64,000 nucleotides of DNA from assembly GCF_000159635.1 (NCBI RefSeq), contig NZ_GG667194.1:43892-107891 (forward strand), read 5' to 3'. The stretch is from Corynebacterium lipophiloflavum DSM 44291. Its GTDB lineage: Bacteria; Actinomycetota; Actinomycetes; Mycobacteriales; Mycobacteriaceae. The position numbers were made by a program, and so were the translations under genes. The notes below the pieces were generated by a model. The model was not told where the DNA came from. It saw only the letters and a list, made by a program, of their open reading frames with translations, and did no database searches. Of the stretch, positions 9,065 to 17,554 are shown piece by piece (the stretch's first letter is position 1; every line of letters begins with the position of its first letter).

Positions 9065-10225
9065 ATGAGAGTGGGAATGATGACTCGGGAGTACCCGCCG
9101 GAGGTTTACGGCGGGGCTGGTGTCCATGTCACCGAACTAACGCGGTTCATGCGCGAGATTGACGGCGTGGACGTTGACGTGCACTGCATGGGCGAGCCGC
9201 GCGACGGCGACAACGTCTACGTCCATGGCGTTGACCCGAAGCTAACGGACGCCAACGGCGCGATCAAGACGCTGTCGACGGGGCTGCGCATCGCCGATGC
9301 CGCCTCGAACCTGCAGGTCGCCCACTCGCACACCTGGTACGCGGGCATGGGTGGCCACCTCACCGGCCTGCTCTACGACATCCCCCACGTCGCCACGGCG
9401 CACTCGCTGGAACCGGATCGCCCCTGGAAGCGCGAGCAGCTCGGCGGCGGTTACGACGTCTCCTCATGGTCGGAGAAGAACGCCTTCGAAAACGCCGACG
9501 CCGTCATCGCCGTCTCCTCCGGGATGAAGAAATCAATCCTTGAGGCCTACCCGCGTATCGACGACTCCAAGGTCCACGTCGTCCTCAACGGCATCGACAC
9601 TGCCACCTGGTACCCCGGCGATGCCACCATCACCGAGGAGATCGGGGTGGACACCTCCCGCCCCGTCGTCGCCTTCGTCGGCCGCATTACGCGGCAAAAG
9701 GGCGTGCCGCACCTGCTCAAGGCCGCTTCCCGCTTCGACACCGACATCCAGTTGATCCTGTGCGCGGGCGCGCCCGACACCCCCGAGATCGCGGCGGAGA
9801 CCAAGGCGCTGGTCGACGAACTGCAGCAGCAGCGCGACGGCATCTTCTGGGTCCAGGACATGCTTCCGGCGGAGAAGATCCGCGAGGTGTACGCCACCGC
9901 AGACGTGTTCGTCTGCCCGTCGATCTACGAGCCGTTGGGAATTGTCAACTTAGAGGCCATGGCCTGCCACACCGCGGTGGTGGCCTCGCGCGTCGGTGGC
10001 ATCCCCGAGGTCGTGGTCGACGGCGAGACCGGCACCTTGGTGGACTACAACGAGGCCGATCCGGAGGCCTTCGAGTGTGGCCTCGCCGAAGCCGTCAACG
10101 CGATTGCCTCTGACTCGGACACGGCGCAGCGCATGGGCGCAGCGGGCCTAGAGCGCGCGAGAACCGATTTCACCTGGGACACCATCGCCCGCCAGACCGT
10201 CAACATCTACGAGAGCTTGATCTAA
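9065..10225 (+). CDS. glgA: Actinobacterial GlgA (glycogen/maltose-1-phosphate synthase)
   Basis: 386 residues, GT4-type fold. The N-terminal EYPPEVYGGAGVHV loop and the C-terminal donor-site motif CPSIYEPLGIVNLEAMAC are intact. In actinobacteria this short GlgA uses ADP-glucose, either to extend glucan or to make maltose-1-phosphate for the GlgE route. Divergence from glgC fits its role. The GH32-like gene follows 11 nt downstream and is probably cotranscribed. Confidence 0.95.
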   Translation: MRVGMMTREYPPEVYGGAGVHVTELTRFMREIDGVDVDVHCMGEPRDGDNVYVHGVDPKLTDANGAIKTLSTGLRIADAASNLQVAHSHTWYAGMGGHLTGLLYDIPHVATAHSLEPDRPWKREQLGGGYDVSSWSEKNAFENADAVIAVSSGMKKSILEAYPRIDDSKVHVVLNGIDTATWYPGDATITEEIGVDTSRPVVAFVGRITRQKGVPHLLKAASRFDTDIQLILCAGAPDTPEIAAETKALVDELQQQRDGIFWVQDMLPAEKIREVYATADVFVCPSIYEPLGIVNLEAMACHTAVVASRVGGIPEVVVDGETGTLVDYNEADPEAFECGLAEAVNAIASDSDTAQRMGAAGLERARTDFTWDTIARQTVNIYESLI

Positions 10226-10236
10226 AAGGGACTTTT

Positions 10237-11631
10237 ATGAGCGTTTACCGACCTGAACTACACGTCACCGTCGAGCGCGGCATCCTCGATGCCTCCGCGG
10301 GCATTCTGCGCGACGGCAAAGACATCTGGCACATGTTCTTCCAGTACCGCACGGAGCCATCCGCGCCGAGCCGCTGGGGCCACAGCGTCTCGGAGGGCTC
10401 CGCCTTCGACTGGGTGGAGTGCAATGACGCCGTCGCGCCGTTCGGCGGCGAAATAGGAGTGCGCGCAGGCTCCGTCGTCGCGCACAGCGAGGGAACTGAC
10501 GTGTACTTCACCTCCGTCACCGAGGCCGGAATGTCCATCCAGATTTCGCGCGCGGACGACCTGGGTGAGCTCTGTGACAACGTCGACGAGGACTACCAGG
10601 TAGACCCGGGCATTCGCCGCCTTGGCAGCGTCTTGACCGACGAAGGCGGCTACACCCGCTTCCGCTCCCCCTGCGTGGTGCCCAACTGGGAACACGCCGA
10701 CGACCGCGACAAGGGCCAGGCCGGCTGGCTGATGCTGGCGATGACCGGCGAGCCCGAATCCCCCGTGCCCGTGGTGCTCAGCTCGGACAACGGCACCTCC
10801 TGGAGAATGATCGGCCCGCTCGAATTCGACGGCGACCCCGGCTTCGACCCCGCGGCCGAGCGCCTCGTCGCCCCGCGCATCATTCGGCTGCGCGACGAGG
10901 TCGACGCGCACATCTACGACGTGCTGATGTTTACCCTCGAGCGCCGCGGCAAGGACACCACCGGCTACATCGTGGGCACCCTGCAGGGCGCGGTGTTTAC
11001 CGTGGCCAAGGAAGCGCGCCACATCGACTTCGGCCATGACTTCACCCGTCCGCGCAGCACCAACTACACCCCGGGCAGCATCACCCACGACGAGCGGCTG
11101 AGCCACGCCTACATCTTCGGGGTGATGACGGACTCCGGACGCGGCGGCGACCCGACCACCGAGCCAAACTGGGAGGCCGAGGGCTGGGCCACCACCTTGA
11201 GCATCCCCCGTCGGCTCACCCTGCAGGGCGGGGCGCTGTACCAGACCCCGCCACGCGGGATTCCCGACGCTGTGGCCGCAACCGAGCGCGCCCGCCTTTG
11301 GACTGGCTTGTGCGAGATCCCGGTCGGCGAAACCGGCTCGATCAAGGCCGAGATCATCGACGGCGACGGCAACGTCGCAGCCGTGATCACGCACTCCGGC
11401 GACGAGATCAGCCTCGACCGCTTCGACGGGGCGCCGGCGTCGGCGTCGCTCGGCGATGACGACGAAGACAACATTACGATCTTGGTCGACAGCTCCACCA
11501 TCGAGGTTTTCGCCGGCGGCGGCGCAGTGGCGATGTCCTCGCGCTTCTGGCCAAGCGGCGGTGCCGCGGACATCCGGATCTCCACCGACGGGTCGGCGCA
11601 GGTGCTCAACGAGTGGAACCGCAGCGCCTAG
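10237..11631 (+). CDS. GH32-like protein lacking the catalytic acids
   Basis: 464 residues. The fold markers of glycoside hydrolase family 32 are clear: HMFFQY then RWGHSVSEG then W near residues 31-60, and a C-terminal beta-sandwich ending DSSTIEVFAGGG. The three catalytic motifs have changed. WMNDPNG is ILDASAG (residues 16-22), RDP is RSP (codons 10663-10671), and the ECPD motif is replaced near ERLVAP. It is therefore probably not an active beta-fructosidase and may bind glucan or act structurally. A strong AAAGGGA precedes the ATG. The gene ends interlocked with rlmA. Confidence 0.8.
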   Translation: MSVYRPELHVTVERGILDASAGILRDGKDIWHMFFQYRTEPSAPSRWGHSVSEGSAFDWVECNDAVAPFGGEIGVRAGSVVAHSEGTDVYFTSVTEAGMSIQISRADDLGELCDNVDEDYQVDPGIRRLGSVLTDEGGYTRFRSPCVVPNWEHADDRDKGQAGWLMLAMTGEPESPVPVVLSSDNGTSWRMIGPLEFDGDPGFDPAAERLVAPRIIRLRDEVDAHIYDVLMFTLERRGKDTTGYIVGTLQGAVFTVAKEARHIDFGHDFTRPRSTNYTPGSITHDERLSHAYIFGVMTDSGRGGDPTTEPNWEAEGWATTLSIPRRLTLQGGALYQTPPRGIPDAVAATERARLWTGLCEIPVGETGSIKAEIIDGDGNVAAVITHSGDEISLDRFDGAPASASLGDDDEDNITILVDSSTIEVFAGGGAVAMSSRFWPSGGAADIRISTDGSAQVLNEWNRSA

Positions 11632-12503
11632 CCCTCCAAGGGCTCTGAGGCCTTGCGCATCCGCACGATGATGCCTCGCGCCGTCACGGCGAGGTGATCA
11701 GGCAGCGCGCGCAAACGCTCGTCGAGTGTTGCCGGCTCAATGTGGCGCGCCGACGGGCTCATGCCCACCTGCGCGGCGATTGATTCGCGGTCGAGGCGCA
11801 TCGGGAATTCCAGGACCTCCGGTTCGCCAATGAGCTCGAGGTGGCCCGCGGCCTGTTCCACGAGGCGCTCCAGCTTGCCCTCCTCCACCCCGAGGATGCC
11901 CAGCGGCGCGCGCAACTCGTCGAGGTGGCCGTGCCCCGGAATCATCACGACAACCTCACCCTGCGGGGCCAGCACGCGGGCGAATTCGGCGGGGTTGCGG
12001 GGCGCGAAGACGACGGTGATCACATTGATGGAGGCGTCGAGAAGCGGCAGCCCCTCCCAGACATCGGCGACGACCGCGCCGACGCGCGGGTGCGCCTTAG
12101 CCAAGCGTTTCGCCGCAGGTACGGAGATGTCGAGGCCGACGCCGCGCACACCGGCGATGCTGTCAAGCGTGTGCGCGAGGTAGTAGCCCGTGCCCGCGCC
12201 AACTTCGACGACAACAGGCTCGGCGGCCGAGGTGGCCTCCAGCGCGCGGGACACGCGATCGGTGACGGCCTCCACGAAAGGGGCGAAGTGGCCCTGGGAG
12301 AGGAACACCTCCCGGGCCATGACCATCTCCAAGCTGTCGCCCTCGTGGTTGAGCCCGGCACCGGCGCTCAGCGTGACGTAGCCTTGCTTGGCCACATCGT
12401 AAGAATGACCCGACTCGGAAACGAGCCGGGTGAAGTCGTCGGCGCCGGCAAGGCGGGTGCCGTCGACGGGGTCTGCGAGGACGTCGACAATGTCAGAGAG
12501 CAT
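11628..12503 (-). CDS. RlmA-like 23S rRNA (guanine-N1) methyltransferase without zinc cysteines
   Basis: 291 residues. It has the class I methyltransferase core (VVEVGAGTGYYLAHTL, GLDISVPAAKRLAKAHP) and the RlmA/TlrB-specific AKQGYVTL and GDSLEMVMARE segments, so it probably methylates a 23S rRNA hairpin guanine. The zinc module seen in E. coli RlmA (CPLC and CxxxH) reads DPVDG and VSESGH here: all cysteines are lost and only the histidine (H33) stays. The ATG at 12503 follows TAAGAT by 6 nt. Confidence 0.85.
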   Translation of the reverse strand: MLSDIVDVLADPVDGTRLAGADDFTRLVSESGHSYDVAKQGYVTLSAGAGLNHEGDSLEMVMAREVFLSQGHFAPFVEAVTDRVSRALEATSAAEPVVVEVGAGTGYYLAHTLDSIAGVRGVGLDISVPAAKRLAKAHPRVGAVVADVWEGLPLLDASINVITVVFAPRNPAEFARVLAPQGEVVVMIPGHGHLDELRAPLGILGVEEGKLERLVEQAAGHLELIGEPEVLEFPMRLDRESIAAQVGMSPSARHIEPATLDERLRALPDHLAVTARGIIVRMRKASEPLEG

Positions 12504-12509
12504 GGGCCG

Positions 12510-12515
12510 ATCTTA
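12510..12515 (-). promoter_or_regulatory. -10 hexamer TAAGAT, leaderless start of rlmA-like gene
   Basis: TAAGAT on the minus strand ends 6 nt before the ATG at 12503. Confidence 0.5.
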
Positions 12516-12528
12516 CCCCCGTCCGACT

Positions 12529-12557
12529 GAAAAGGCGTCAGTGCGCTGACTGCGCCT
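12529..12557 (-). terminator. Intrinsic terminator after the DUF3117 gene
   Basis: Read on the minus strand, a hairpin (AGGCGCAG with GTCAG/CTGAC core) between 12557 and 12533 is followed directly by TTTT. The stem overlaps the DUF3117 stop codon. Confidence 0.65.
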
Positions 12558-12726
12558 ACTCCCCCGCCGCCTGGAGCAACAGGGTGCCGAGCTCGGAGGC
12601 TTCTTCGGCGTTCAACTCCACCACGAGGCGGCCCCCGCCGTCAGACGGGATGCGCATGACGATTTTACGGCTTTCCACCACTGCTTCCATGGGGCCGTTG
12701 CCGGTGCGGGGTTTCATTGCTGCCAT
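12556..12726 (-). CDS. DUF3117 family small protein
   Basis: 56 residues, starting MAAMKPRTGNGPMEAVVE and containing GRLVVELNAEEASELGTLL. This tiny family is nearly universal in actinobacteria and lies near glgC/glgA and gpgS in mycobacteria too. Its function is unknown. AGGAG stands 8 nt before the ATG at 12726. The first 62 nt overlap the 3' end of the upstream DivIVA-like gene in another frame. A terminator follows. Confidence 0.9.
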   Translation of the reverse strand: MAAMKPRTGNGPMEAVVESRKIVMRIPSDGGGRLVVELNAEEASELGTLLLQAAGE

Positions 12727-13063
12727 TGGGTTGTGCTCCTTCTAACGCAGGCGTTTCACCCAATGCTACGTCGTTTTCGACCGCGGCACCGTAAACTTCG
12801 CTGTCGGATGTCAGTCGGTGCAGGTCAGCGAGCTGGGCGAGGAGCGCATCCACCTGGTCCATCTTGTAGCCGCGGTGCACGACCTCAAGCTGCACCGCCC
12901 CAATGTCGCCCTGCTCGACCGCGCGGCGGTTGTGCCCGATCACGTCCGTGGTCTCCGCCAGCGGCGGCAGCGCCTCGCCCCGCCCGAAGAGGTACACGCT
13001 GGCCATCACGCCGATTACGCAGACAATGGCGACAACGAGCATGAGCATGATCCACGACAGCAT
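12665..13063 (-). CDS. Membrane-anchored DivIVA-like domain protein
   Basis: 132 residues. One N-terminal membrane helix (IMLMLVVAIVCVIGVMASVYLF) is followed by a cytoplasmic part with the DivIVA-like motif RGYKMDQVDALLAQL and a polar tail. DivIVA-type proteins act at cell poles and division sites in this group; a role here is inferred only. It starts 3 nt after gpgS and overlaps DUF3117 by 62 nt. Confidence 0.8.
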   Translation of the reverse strand: MLSWIMLMLVVAIVCVIGVMASVYLFGRGEALPPLAETTDVIGHNRRAVEQGDIGAVQLEVVHRGYKMDQVDALLAQLADLHRLTSDSEVYGAAVENDVALGETPALEGAQPNGSNETPHRQRPHGSSGGKP

Positions 13064-13066
13064 GGG

Positions 13067-13807
13067 TCACATCCTAACGTGCGTCCACGGCGGCCGCTGC
13101 CGCACTCCCGTGGGCAGGACACCGGCGCGGTCGAGGATGGTTGCGGCCACCACGTCCGCCATGGGGCCGAGCTGGGAAAGCGGACGGTTGCGGTGTTGGC
13201 GCGCGCCGAGCTCCACCTGGGCAATCGCCTCGCGGCCGTAGGTTGCGGCGACGTCGATTAGGAGGCCCGCCTCCACCCCGTAGCCGTCGACGAACGGCAG
13301 CTTGAGCGCGGTGTCGCGGCGGACCGCGTACTCGCCGGCCAGCGGTTGGACGATGTCGGAGAGCTCGGGGAACAACGTACGCAGCAGCGGCTTCGCGCAC
13401 AGTTCGGTCACCCTCCCGCCACCGCCGGCCACTTCGCCGAGGTCGCGCCGGTACGATGCCTTGACCAAGTGGACTCCGGCGTCGGCGAAAGGCGCGGCGA
13501 GCGCGTCGACCCACGCGGGTGCGACAGTGGTGACGTCCGCGTCGATGAAAACCACCACGTCCCCGGTGGCGGCGTTGACCCCGCGCCACAGCGCCTCGCC
13601 CTTGCCCGGGCGCGGCGGCAGCTGCGGGTGCACATCAGCCCAGTTCACCACCCGCGCCCCGGCCTCGCTGGCGCGGCGGGCGGTGGCGTCGGTGGAATCG
13701 GAGTCGACGACGATGACCTCGTGAGCCTGTGAACTAAGGCACGACGCAACGACGTGCGCCACGGTGTCTTGCTCGTTGAGCGCGGGAATAACGACGCTGA
13801 CCTTCAC
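13067..13807 (-). CDS. gpgS: Glucosyl-3-phosphoglycerate synthase
   Basis: 246 residues, GT81 retaining glycosyltransferase. It transfers glucose from a nucleotide sugar to 3-phosphoglycerate, the first step to glucosylglycerate and methylglucose lipopolysaccharides. The N terminus VSVVIPALNEQDTVAHVV and the metal-binding DAD in VVFIDADVTT are intact. The order LOG, folP2, gpgS, DivIVA-like, DUF3117, glgA/glgC repeats the mycobacterial Rv1205-Rv1213 region. It overlaps folP2 by 4 nt. Confidence 0.93.
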   Translation of the reverse strand: MKVSVVIPALNEQDTVAHVVASCLSSQAHEVIVVDSDSTDATARRASEAGARVVNWADVHPQLPPRPGKGEALWRGVNAATGDVVVFIDADVTTVAPAWVDALAAPFADAGVHLVKASYRRDLGEVAGGGGRVTELCAKPLLRTLFPELSDIVQPLAGEYAVRRDTALKLPFVDGYGVEAGLLIDVAATYGREAIAQVELGARQHRNRPLSQLGPMADVVAATILDRAGVLPTGVRQRPPWTHVRM

Positions 13808-14640
13808 GCCAGGCCCCGCACCGTGTTCAGCGGCCGGGCCGTGCCGTCAATCGCCGCGGTCATGCGGATTACGTCGACGGTGTCGCGCACCTCGTGAACC
13901 CGAAAGGCCGCCACTCCCCGCGCCGCGGCCCAGGCGGTGGCCGCGAGCGTGCCCGCGACGCGCCCTCCGACCGGGCGGTCCACGGTTTCGCCGACGAAGT
14001 CCTTGTTCGACAGCGCCATGAGTACCGGCCACCCGGTGCCGACGAGCTCGTCGACGCGGCGCAGGATCTCCAGGCCGTGAAAGGTGTTCTTACCAAAGTC
14101 GTGCGCCGGGTCGATGAAGACCTTCTCCTCCGGCACTCCGAGGGCGGCCGCCCGCTCGGCCAGGGCAACTGTTTGCGCGATGACGTCGCGGACAACGTCG
14201 TCGTAATGCACCCGGTGCGGCCTCGTGCGTGGTGTTGCCCCGCCCGTATGCGAGCAGACGTAGCCGATGCGCAGGGCCCCGGCGGCCTCAATGAGCTCGG
14301 GGTCCCAGCCCGCCCACGTGTCGTTGATCAGGTCGGCGCCCGCGGCGGCCGCGGCCTCGGCGACGGGGGCGCGCCACGTGTCCACCGAGATGCTCACCTC
14401 GCGGTGGCGCTCACGCACCGCGGCGATCAGCGGCACGACCCGGTCGATCTCCTCCGCCACCGAGACCTGCTCACCCGGCCCCGCCTTGACCCCGCCGACA
14501 TCGACGATGGAGGCACCGTCGGCGATGACGGCGTCGGCACGCTCTAGCGCCCTGTCCATGCCGAAGGTGGCGCCGCGGTCGTAGAAGGAATCCGGGGTGC
14601 GGTTAATGATCGCCATCACCCGCGCGAGCTTGTCGGTCAC
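13804..14640 (-). CDS. folP2: Dihydropteroate synthase-like protein FolP2
   Basis: 278 residues with the DHPS TIM-barrel motifs: INRTPDSFYDRG (canonical NVTPDSFSDGG), VDVGGVKAGPG, SVDTWRAPVAEAA and DPAHDFGKNT. The match to FolP2 and its place beside gpgS identify this paralogue, whose mycobacterial counterpart does not act as a DHPS. Its reaction is thus unknown and may relate to neighbouring sugar metabolism. GTG start at 14640, 3 nt after the LOG stop. Confidence 0.9.
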   Translation of the reverse strand: MTDKLARVMAIINRTPDSFYDRGATFGMDRALERADAVIADGASIVDVGGVKAGPGEQVSVAEEIDRVVPLIAAVRERHREVSISVDTWRAPVAEAAAAAGADLINDTWAGWDPELIEAAGALRIGYVCSHTGGATPRTRPHRVHYDDVVRDVIAQTVALAERAAALGVPEEKVFIDPAHDFGKNTFHGLEILRRVDELVGTGWPVLMALSNKDFVGETVDRPVGGRVAGTLAATAWAAARGVAAFRVHEVRDTVDVIRMTAAIDGTARPLNTVRGLA

Positions 14641-14643
14641 GTC

Positions 14644-15432
14644 CTACTCGACGCCTTTCAGACGCTGGTCCGTCATCACCTTGTGCGCCTCGACGATGTA
14701 GGCCACGGCCTCGTCCACAGAATCGGTGACCAAGAAAAGCTGGTCATCGCCCTCGGAAATGAGGCCGCGGGCGAGCTGCTGGCCGCGAATCCAATCGACC
14801 AGACCGCTCCAGAAATCGACGCCCATGAGCACGATCGGGAAGTTGGTCACCTTGCCGGTTTGCACCATGCACAGCACCTCGAAGACCTCGTCGAGCGTGC
14901 CGTAGCCGCCCGGCAGGGTGATAAACGCCTGCGAGTACTTCAAAAACATGGTCTTGCGGGCGAAGAAGTACCGAAAGTTCAAGCCCAGATCGACCCAGTC
15001 GTTGAGCCCCTGCTCGAAGGGCAGCTCAATGCCGAGCCCGACGGACAACCCGCCCGCCTCGTGCGCACCGCGGTTCGGGCCCTCCATCAGCCCCGGCCCG
15101 CCGCCGGTGATCACGGCGTAGCCCGCCTCCACCAGCGCTTGACCCACCTCGCGCGCCTGCTCGTACTCGGCCGTGCCCTCGCCCAGGCGCGCCGAACCGA
15201 ACACGGTCACGGCCTTCGGCAGTTCAGAAAGGGCGTCAAAGCCGGCAACGAACTCCGACTGGATGCGCATCACGCGCCACGGGTCGGCGTGCTTCCAGTC
15301 GTGGTCACTGCTGCCCTGGGACTCCAGCAAACGCTGGTCGTGGGTGGACTGCTGCTGCTGGTCGCTGCGCAGCATGATCGGCCCGCGCAGCTTGCGGTCG
15401 CGCTCGGGCTTCGGGGTGATGTGGGGCGCCAC
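14644..15432 (-). CDS. LOG family protein (cytokinin riboside 5'-monophosphate phosphoribohydrolase type)
   Basis: 262 residues, TIGR00730/LOG family. The signature residues are present: GGGPGLMEGPNRGA and LPGGYGTLDE. Members release the base from AMP-type nucleotides; physiological roles in actinobacteria are unclear. The frame runs to 15573, but the GTG at 15432 is chosen because GAGAGGG precedes it and the upstream part overlaps dapE. Confidence 0.88.
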   Translation of the reverse strand: MAPHITPKPERDRKLRGPIMLRSDQQQQSTHDQRLLESQGSSDHDWKHADPWRVMRIQSEFVAGFDALSELPKAVTVFGSARLGEGTAEYEQAREVGQALVEAGYAVITGGGPGLMEGPNRGAHEAGGLSVGLGIELPFEQGLNDWVDLGLNFRYFFARKTMFLKYSQAFITLPGGYGTLDEVFEVLCMVQTGKVTNFPIVLMGVDFWSGLVDWIRGQQLARGLISEGDDQLFLVTDSVDEAVAYIVEAHKVMTDQRLKGVE

Positions 15433-15503
15433 GTTTCCCTCTCGTTGGTCGGTGAAGTAGGTCTGTATCAAGGTCGCCGCCGCCGGGCCTGGCCGTGGGG
15501 GGG

Positions 15504-16592
15504 TTACCGCGGCGTGGCCGCGAGGTAGACCTCGAGCGTGCGGGCGACAGTGTAAATCTGCTCGGTCGGGCACTGCTCATCCACCTTGTGGGCGAAGCCG
15601 GGATCGCCCGGCCCGAAGTTCACGGCCGGAATTCCAAGGGTAGAGAACCGCGCCACATCCGTCCATCCGAACTTCGCGCGAAAATTCCCGCCGACGGCCT
15701 CGACGAGGTCGCGCGCCACGGGGTCATCGAGGCCCGGCAACGCCGCCGGCGCGATATCGTCCCACACCAGCTCCAAACCCTCCTCCAAACTCAGCGCCTC
15801 GACCAGGTGGGCCTTGGCGTCGTCGACGCTGCGATCGGGCGCGTAGCGGAAGTTGATGGTCAGCTGGGCGAGGTCCGGGATCGTATTCGTCGCCACGAAA
15901 CCCTCGAGCCCCACCACGTTGAGGCCCTCGCGGTACTCGCAGCCCGCGATGGTGACGCTGCGCGGCGTGTAACCCGCGACGCGCGAAAGCACGCCCGCCA
16001 GCTTGTGCGCCGCGTTGTCGCCGAGCCAACTGCGCGCCGAGTGGGCGCGGGTGCCGTGCGCCTTCACGAACACGCGGATCGTGCCCTGGCAGCCGGCCTC
16101 GATGATGGCTCCGGAGGGCTCACCGAGCAGCGCGAGGTCGCCAGCGAGCAGGTCGGGGCGGTCGCGCTCCAGGTGGTAGAGACCGTTATGTTCGCTGGAG
16201 ACCTCCTCGCCCTCGTAGGCAATGAGGGTCAGATCGAATGCGCTGGCCTGAGGCGTCGACAAGCGGGCGAATGCTCCCAGGTAGCAGGCCAGGCCCGACT
16301 TCATGTCCACAGAGCCGCAGCCGTGAAGCACGCCGTTGTCAAGGCGGTGCGGCGTGTTGTTGGCCAGGGGAACGGTATCCACGTGGCCGGCGAGCAAGAC
16401 GCGCTGCGCCAAGCCGTGGTGGGTCCTGGCGACCACGGTGTTGGCCCTGCGGATCACCTCAACCCCCTCGAGCTGGCGCAGCGCGGCCTCGATCGCGTCA
16501 GCGATCTCGCCTTCGTGGTGCGAGGGCGACTCGATATCGATCAAAGCCGCGGTCAGGTCAACGGGATCGGCGAAGAGATTGAGTAAAGCCAC
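15504..16592 (-). CDS. dapE: Succinyl-diaminopimelate desuccinylase
   Basis: 362 residues, M20 zinc metallopeptidase family. It removes succinate to yield LL-diaminopimelate for lysine and peptidoglycan. Metal ligand motifs are intact: LAGHVDTVP, GCGSVDMKSGLA and YEGEEV. The GTG at 16592 follows a minus-strand TAGGAT by 6 nt. Its promoter is back to back with that of the divergent dapD paralogue. Confidence 0.95.
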   Translation of the reverse strand: MALLNLFADPVDLTAALIDIESPSHHEGEIADAIEAALRQLEGVEVIRRANTVVARTHHGLAQRVLLAGHVDTVPLANNTPHRLDNGVLHGCGSVDMKSGLACYLGAFARLSTPQASAFDLTLIAYEGEEVSSEHNGLYHLERDRPDLLAGDLALLGEPSGAIIEAGCQGTIRVFVKAHGTRAHSARSWLGDNAAHKLAGVLSRVAGYTPRSVTIAGCEYREGLNVVGLEGFVATNTIPDLAQLTINFRYAPDRSVDDAKAHLVEALSLEEGLELVWDDIAPAALPGLDDPVARDLVEAVGGNFRAKFGWTDVARFSTLGIPAVNFGPGDPGFAHKVDEQCPTEQIYTVARTLEVYLAATPR

Positions 16593-16598
16593 ACGGCA

Positions 16599-16604
16599 AT
16601 CCTA
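16599..16604 (-). promoter_or_regulatory. -10 hexamer TAGGAT of dapE
   Basis: TAGGAT on the minus strand ends 6 nt before the dapE GTG. Only 4 bp separate it from the plus-strand -10 of the dapD paralogue. Confidence 0.5.
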
Positions 16605-16608
16605 CGTT

Positions 16609-16614
16609 TATGAT
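16609..16614 (+). promoter_or_regulatory. -10 hexamer TATGAT of the dapD paralogue
   Basis: TATGAT ends 7 nt before the ATG at 16622. This makes the upstream in-frame ATG at 16610 part of the promoter and so unlikely as a start. Confidence 0.6.
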
Positions 16615-16621
16615 GAGACCC

Positions 16622-17554
16622 ATGCCGCTGGGAGCCGAAGCGACGGGAATCGCGAACATCGCCATGGACGGGACGACCCTGGACACCTGGTACCCCTCGC
16701 CGAAGCTGATCGAGGACGAGCCGCTTGTCGACGCCCTCGTCACCGGCACCACCCGCGTCGGGGCGCGAGAACTGTCCGACCGCTTCCTCTCGATCGTGGG
16801 CATGGACCGCGACCGGCTCGTCGAACTCGTGCCGGTGCGCACCGTCATCGCCGACCTTTCTGCCCCACCCATCGACGCGCACGACGTCTACCTGCGCCTG
16901 CACTTGCTGTCCCACCGGCTGGTCAAGCCGCTGGAGCTGAACATGACCGACTGCCTGGAGCACCTCGTGCCCGTGGTGTGGACGAACAAGGGTCCGTGTC
17001 TCAGCGACAACTTCGAGCACGTGCGCGCCTCTCTGCGCTCGCGCGGCCAGATCCACGTCTACGGAATCGAGCGCCTCCCGCGGATGGTGGACTACGTCGT
17101 GCCGTCCGGGGTGTCCATTGCCGAGGCCGAGCGCGTCCGCCTCGGTGCCTACCTCGCCCCCGGCACCTCCGTGATGCGCGAGGGTTACGTCTCCTACAAC
17201 TCGGGCTCGCTCGGTCGCGCGCGGATTGAAGGTAGGCTGTCCTCCGCGGTCGTCGTGGGTGAAGGCACCGACGTCGGGCTGTCCTCGGCGCTGATCGCCG
17301 CGTCAGCGCAGCAGCACAACCGCAGCCCGCTGCGCCTCGGGCGCGACTGCGTGCTGCGCCCCGCGGCCGGGGTGATCGGCGTCGATTTGGGCGATCGCTG
17401 CGAAATCGGCGTCAACGTCATGCTCGAGCCGACGACCACGATCCTCGATTCGCGCTCCGGGGCGATGATCTCCGCCGGGGCCATCGCGGGGCAAAGCGAC
17501 ATCAGCATCACCAACGAACCGAACTCCGCCTGCCCGGTACTCCGGCCCCGGTAG
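16622..17554 (+). CDS. Diverged DapD paralogue (tetrahydrodipicolinate succinyltransferase family)
   Basis: 310 residues. It keeps the DapD N-terminal domain ([48 protein letters not shown]) and the hexapeptide-repeat C-terminal domain including VMREGYVSYNSGSLG with the conserved Glu. The active-site loop [14 protein letters not shown] of true DapD is replaced by GLSSALIAASAQQH, and the C terminus is shorter. It may bind another acyl donor or acceptor, or be a regulatory subunit. A paralogue next to dapE also occurs in C. glutamicum. Confidence 0.85.
   Translation: MPLGAEATGIANIAMDGTTLDTWYPSPKLIEDEPLVDALVTGTTRVGARELSDRFLSIVGMDRDRLVELVPVRTVIADLSAPPIDAHDVYLRLHLLSHRLVKPLELNMTDCLEHLVPVVWTNKGPCLSDNFEHVRASLRSRGQIHVYGIERLPRMVDYVVPSGVSIAEAERVRLGAYLAPGTSVMREGYVSYNSGSLGRARIEGRLSSAVVVGEGTDVGLSSALIAASAQQHNRSPLRLGRDCVLRPAAGVIGVDLGDRCEIGVNVMLEPTTTILDSRSGAMISAGAIAGQSDISITNEPNSACPVLRPR

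Noticed and set aside
15495..16586. 363-codon plus-strand frame over dapE
   Set aside because: Antisense to dapE, which has all its metal motifs.
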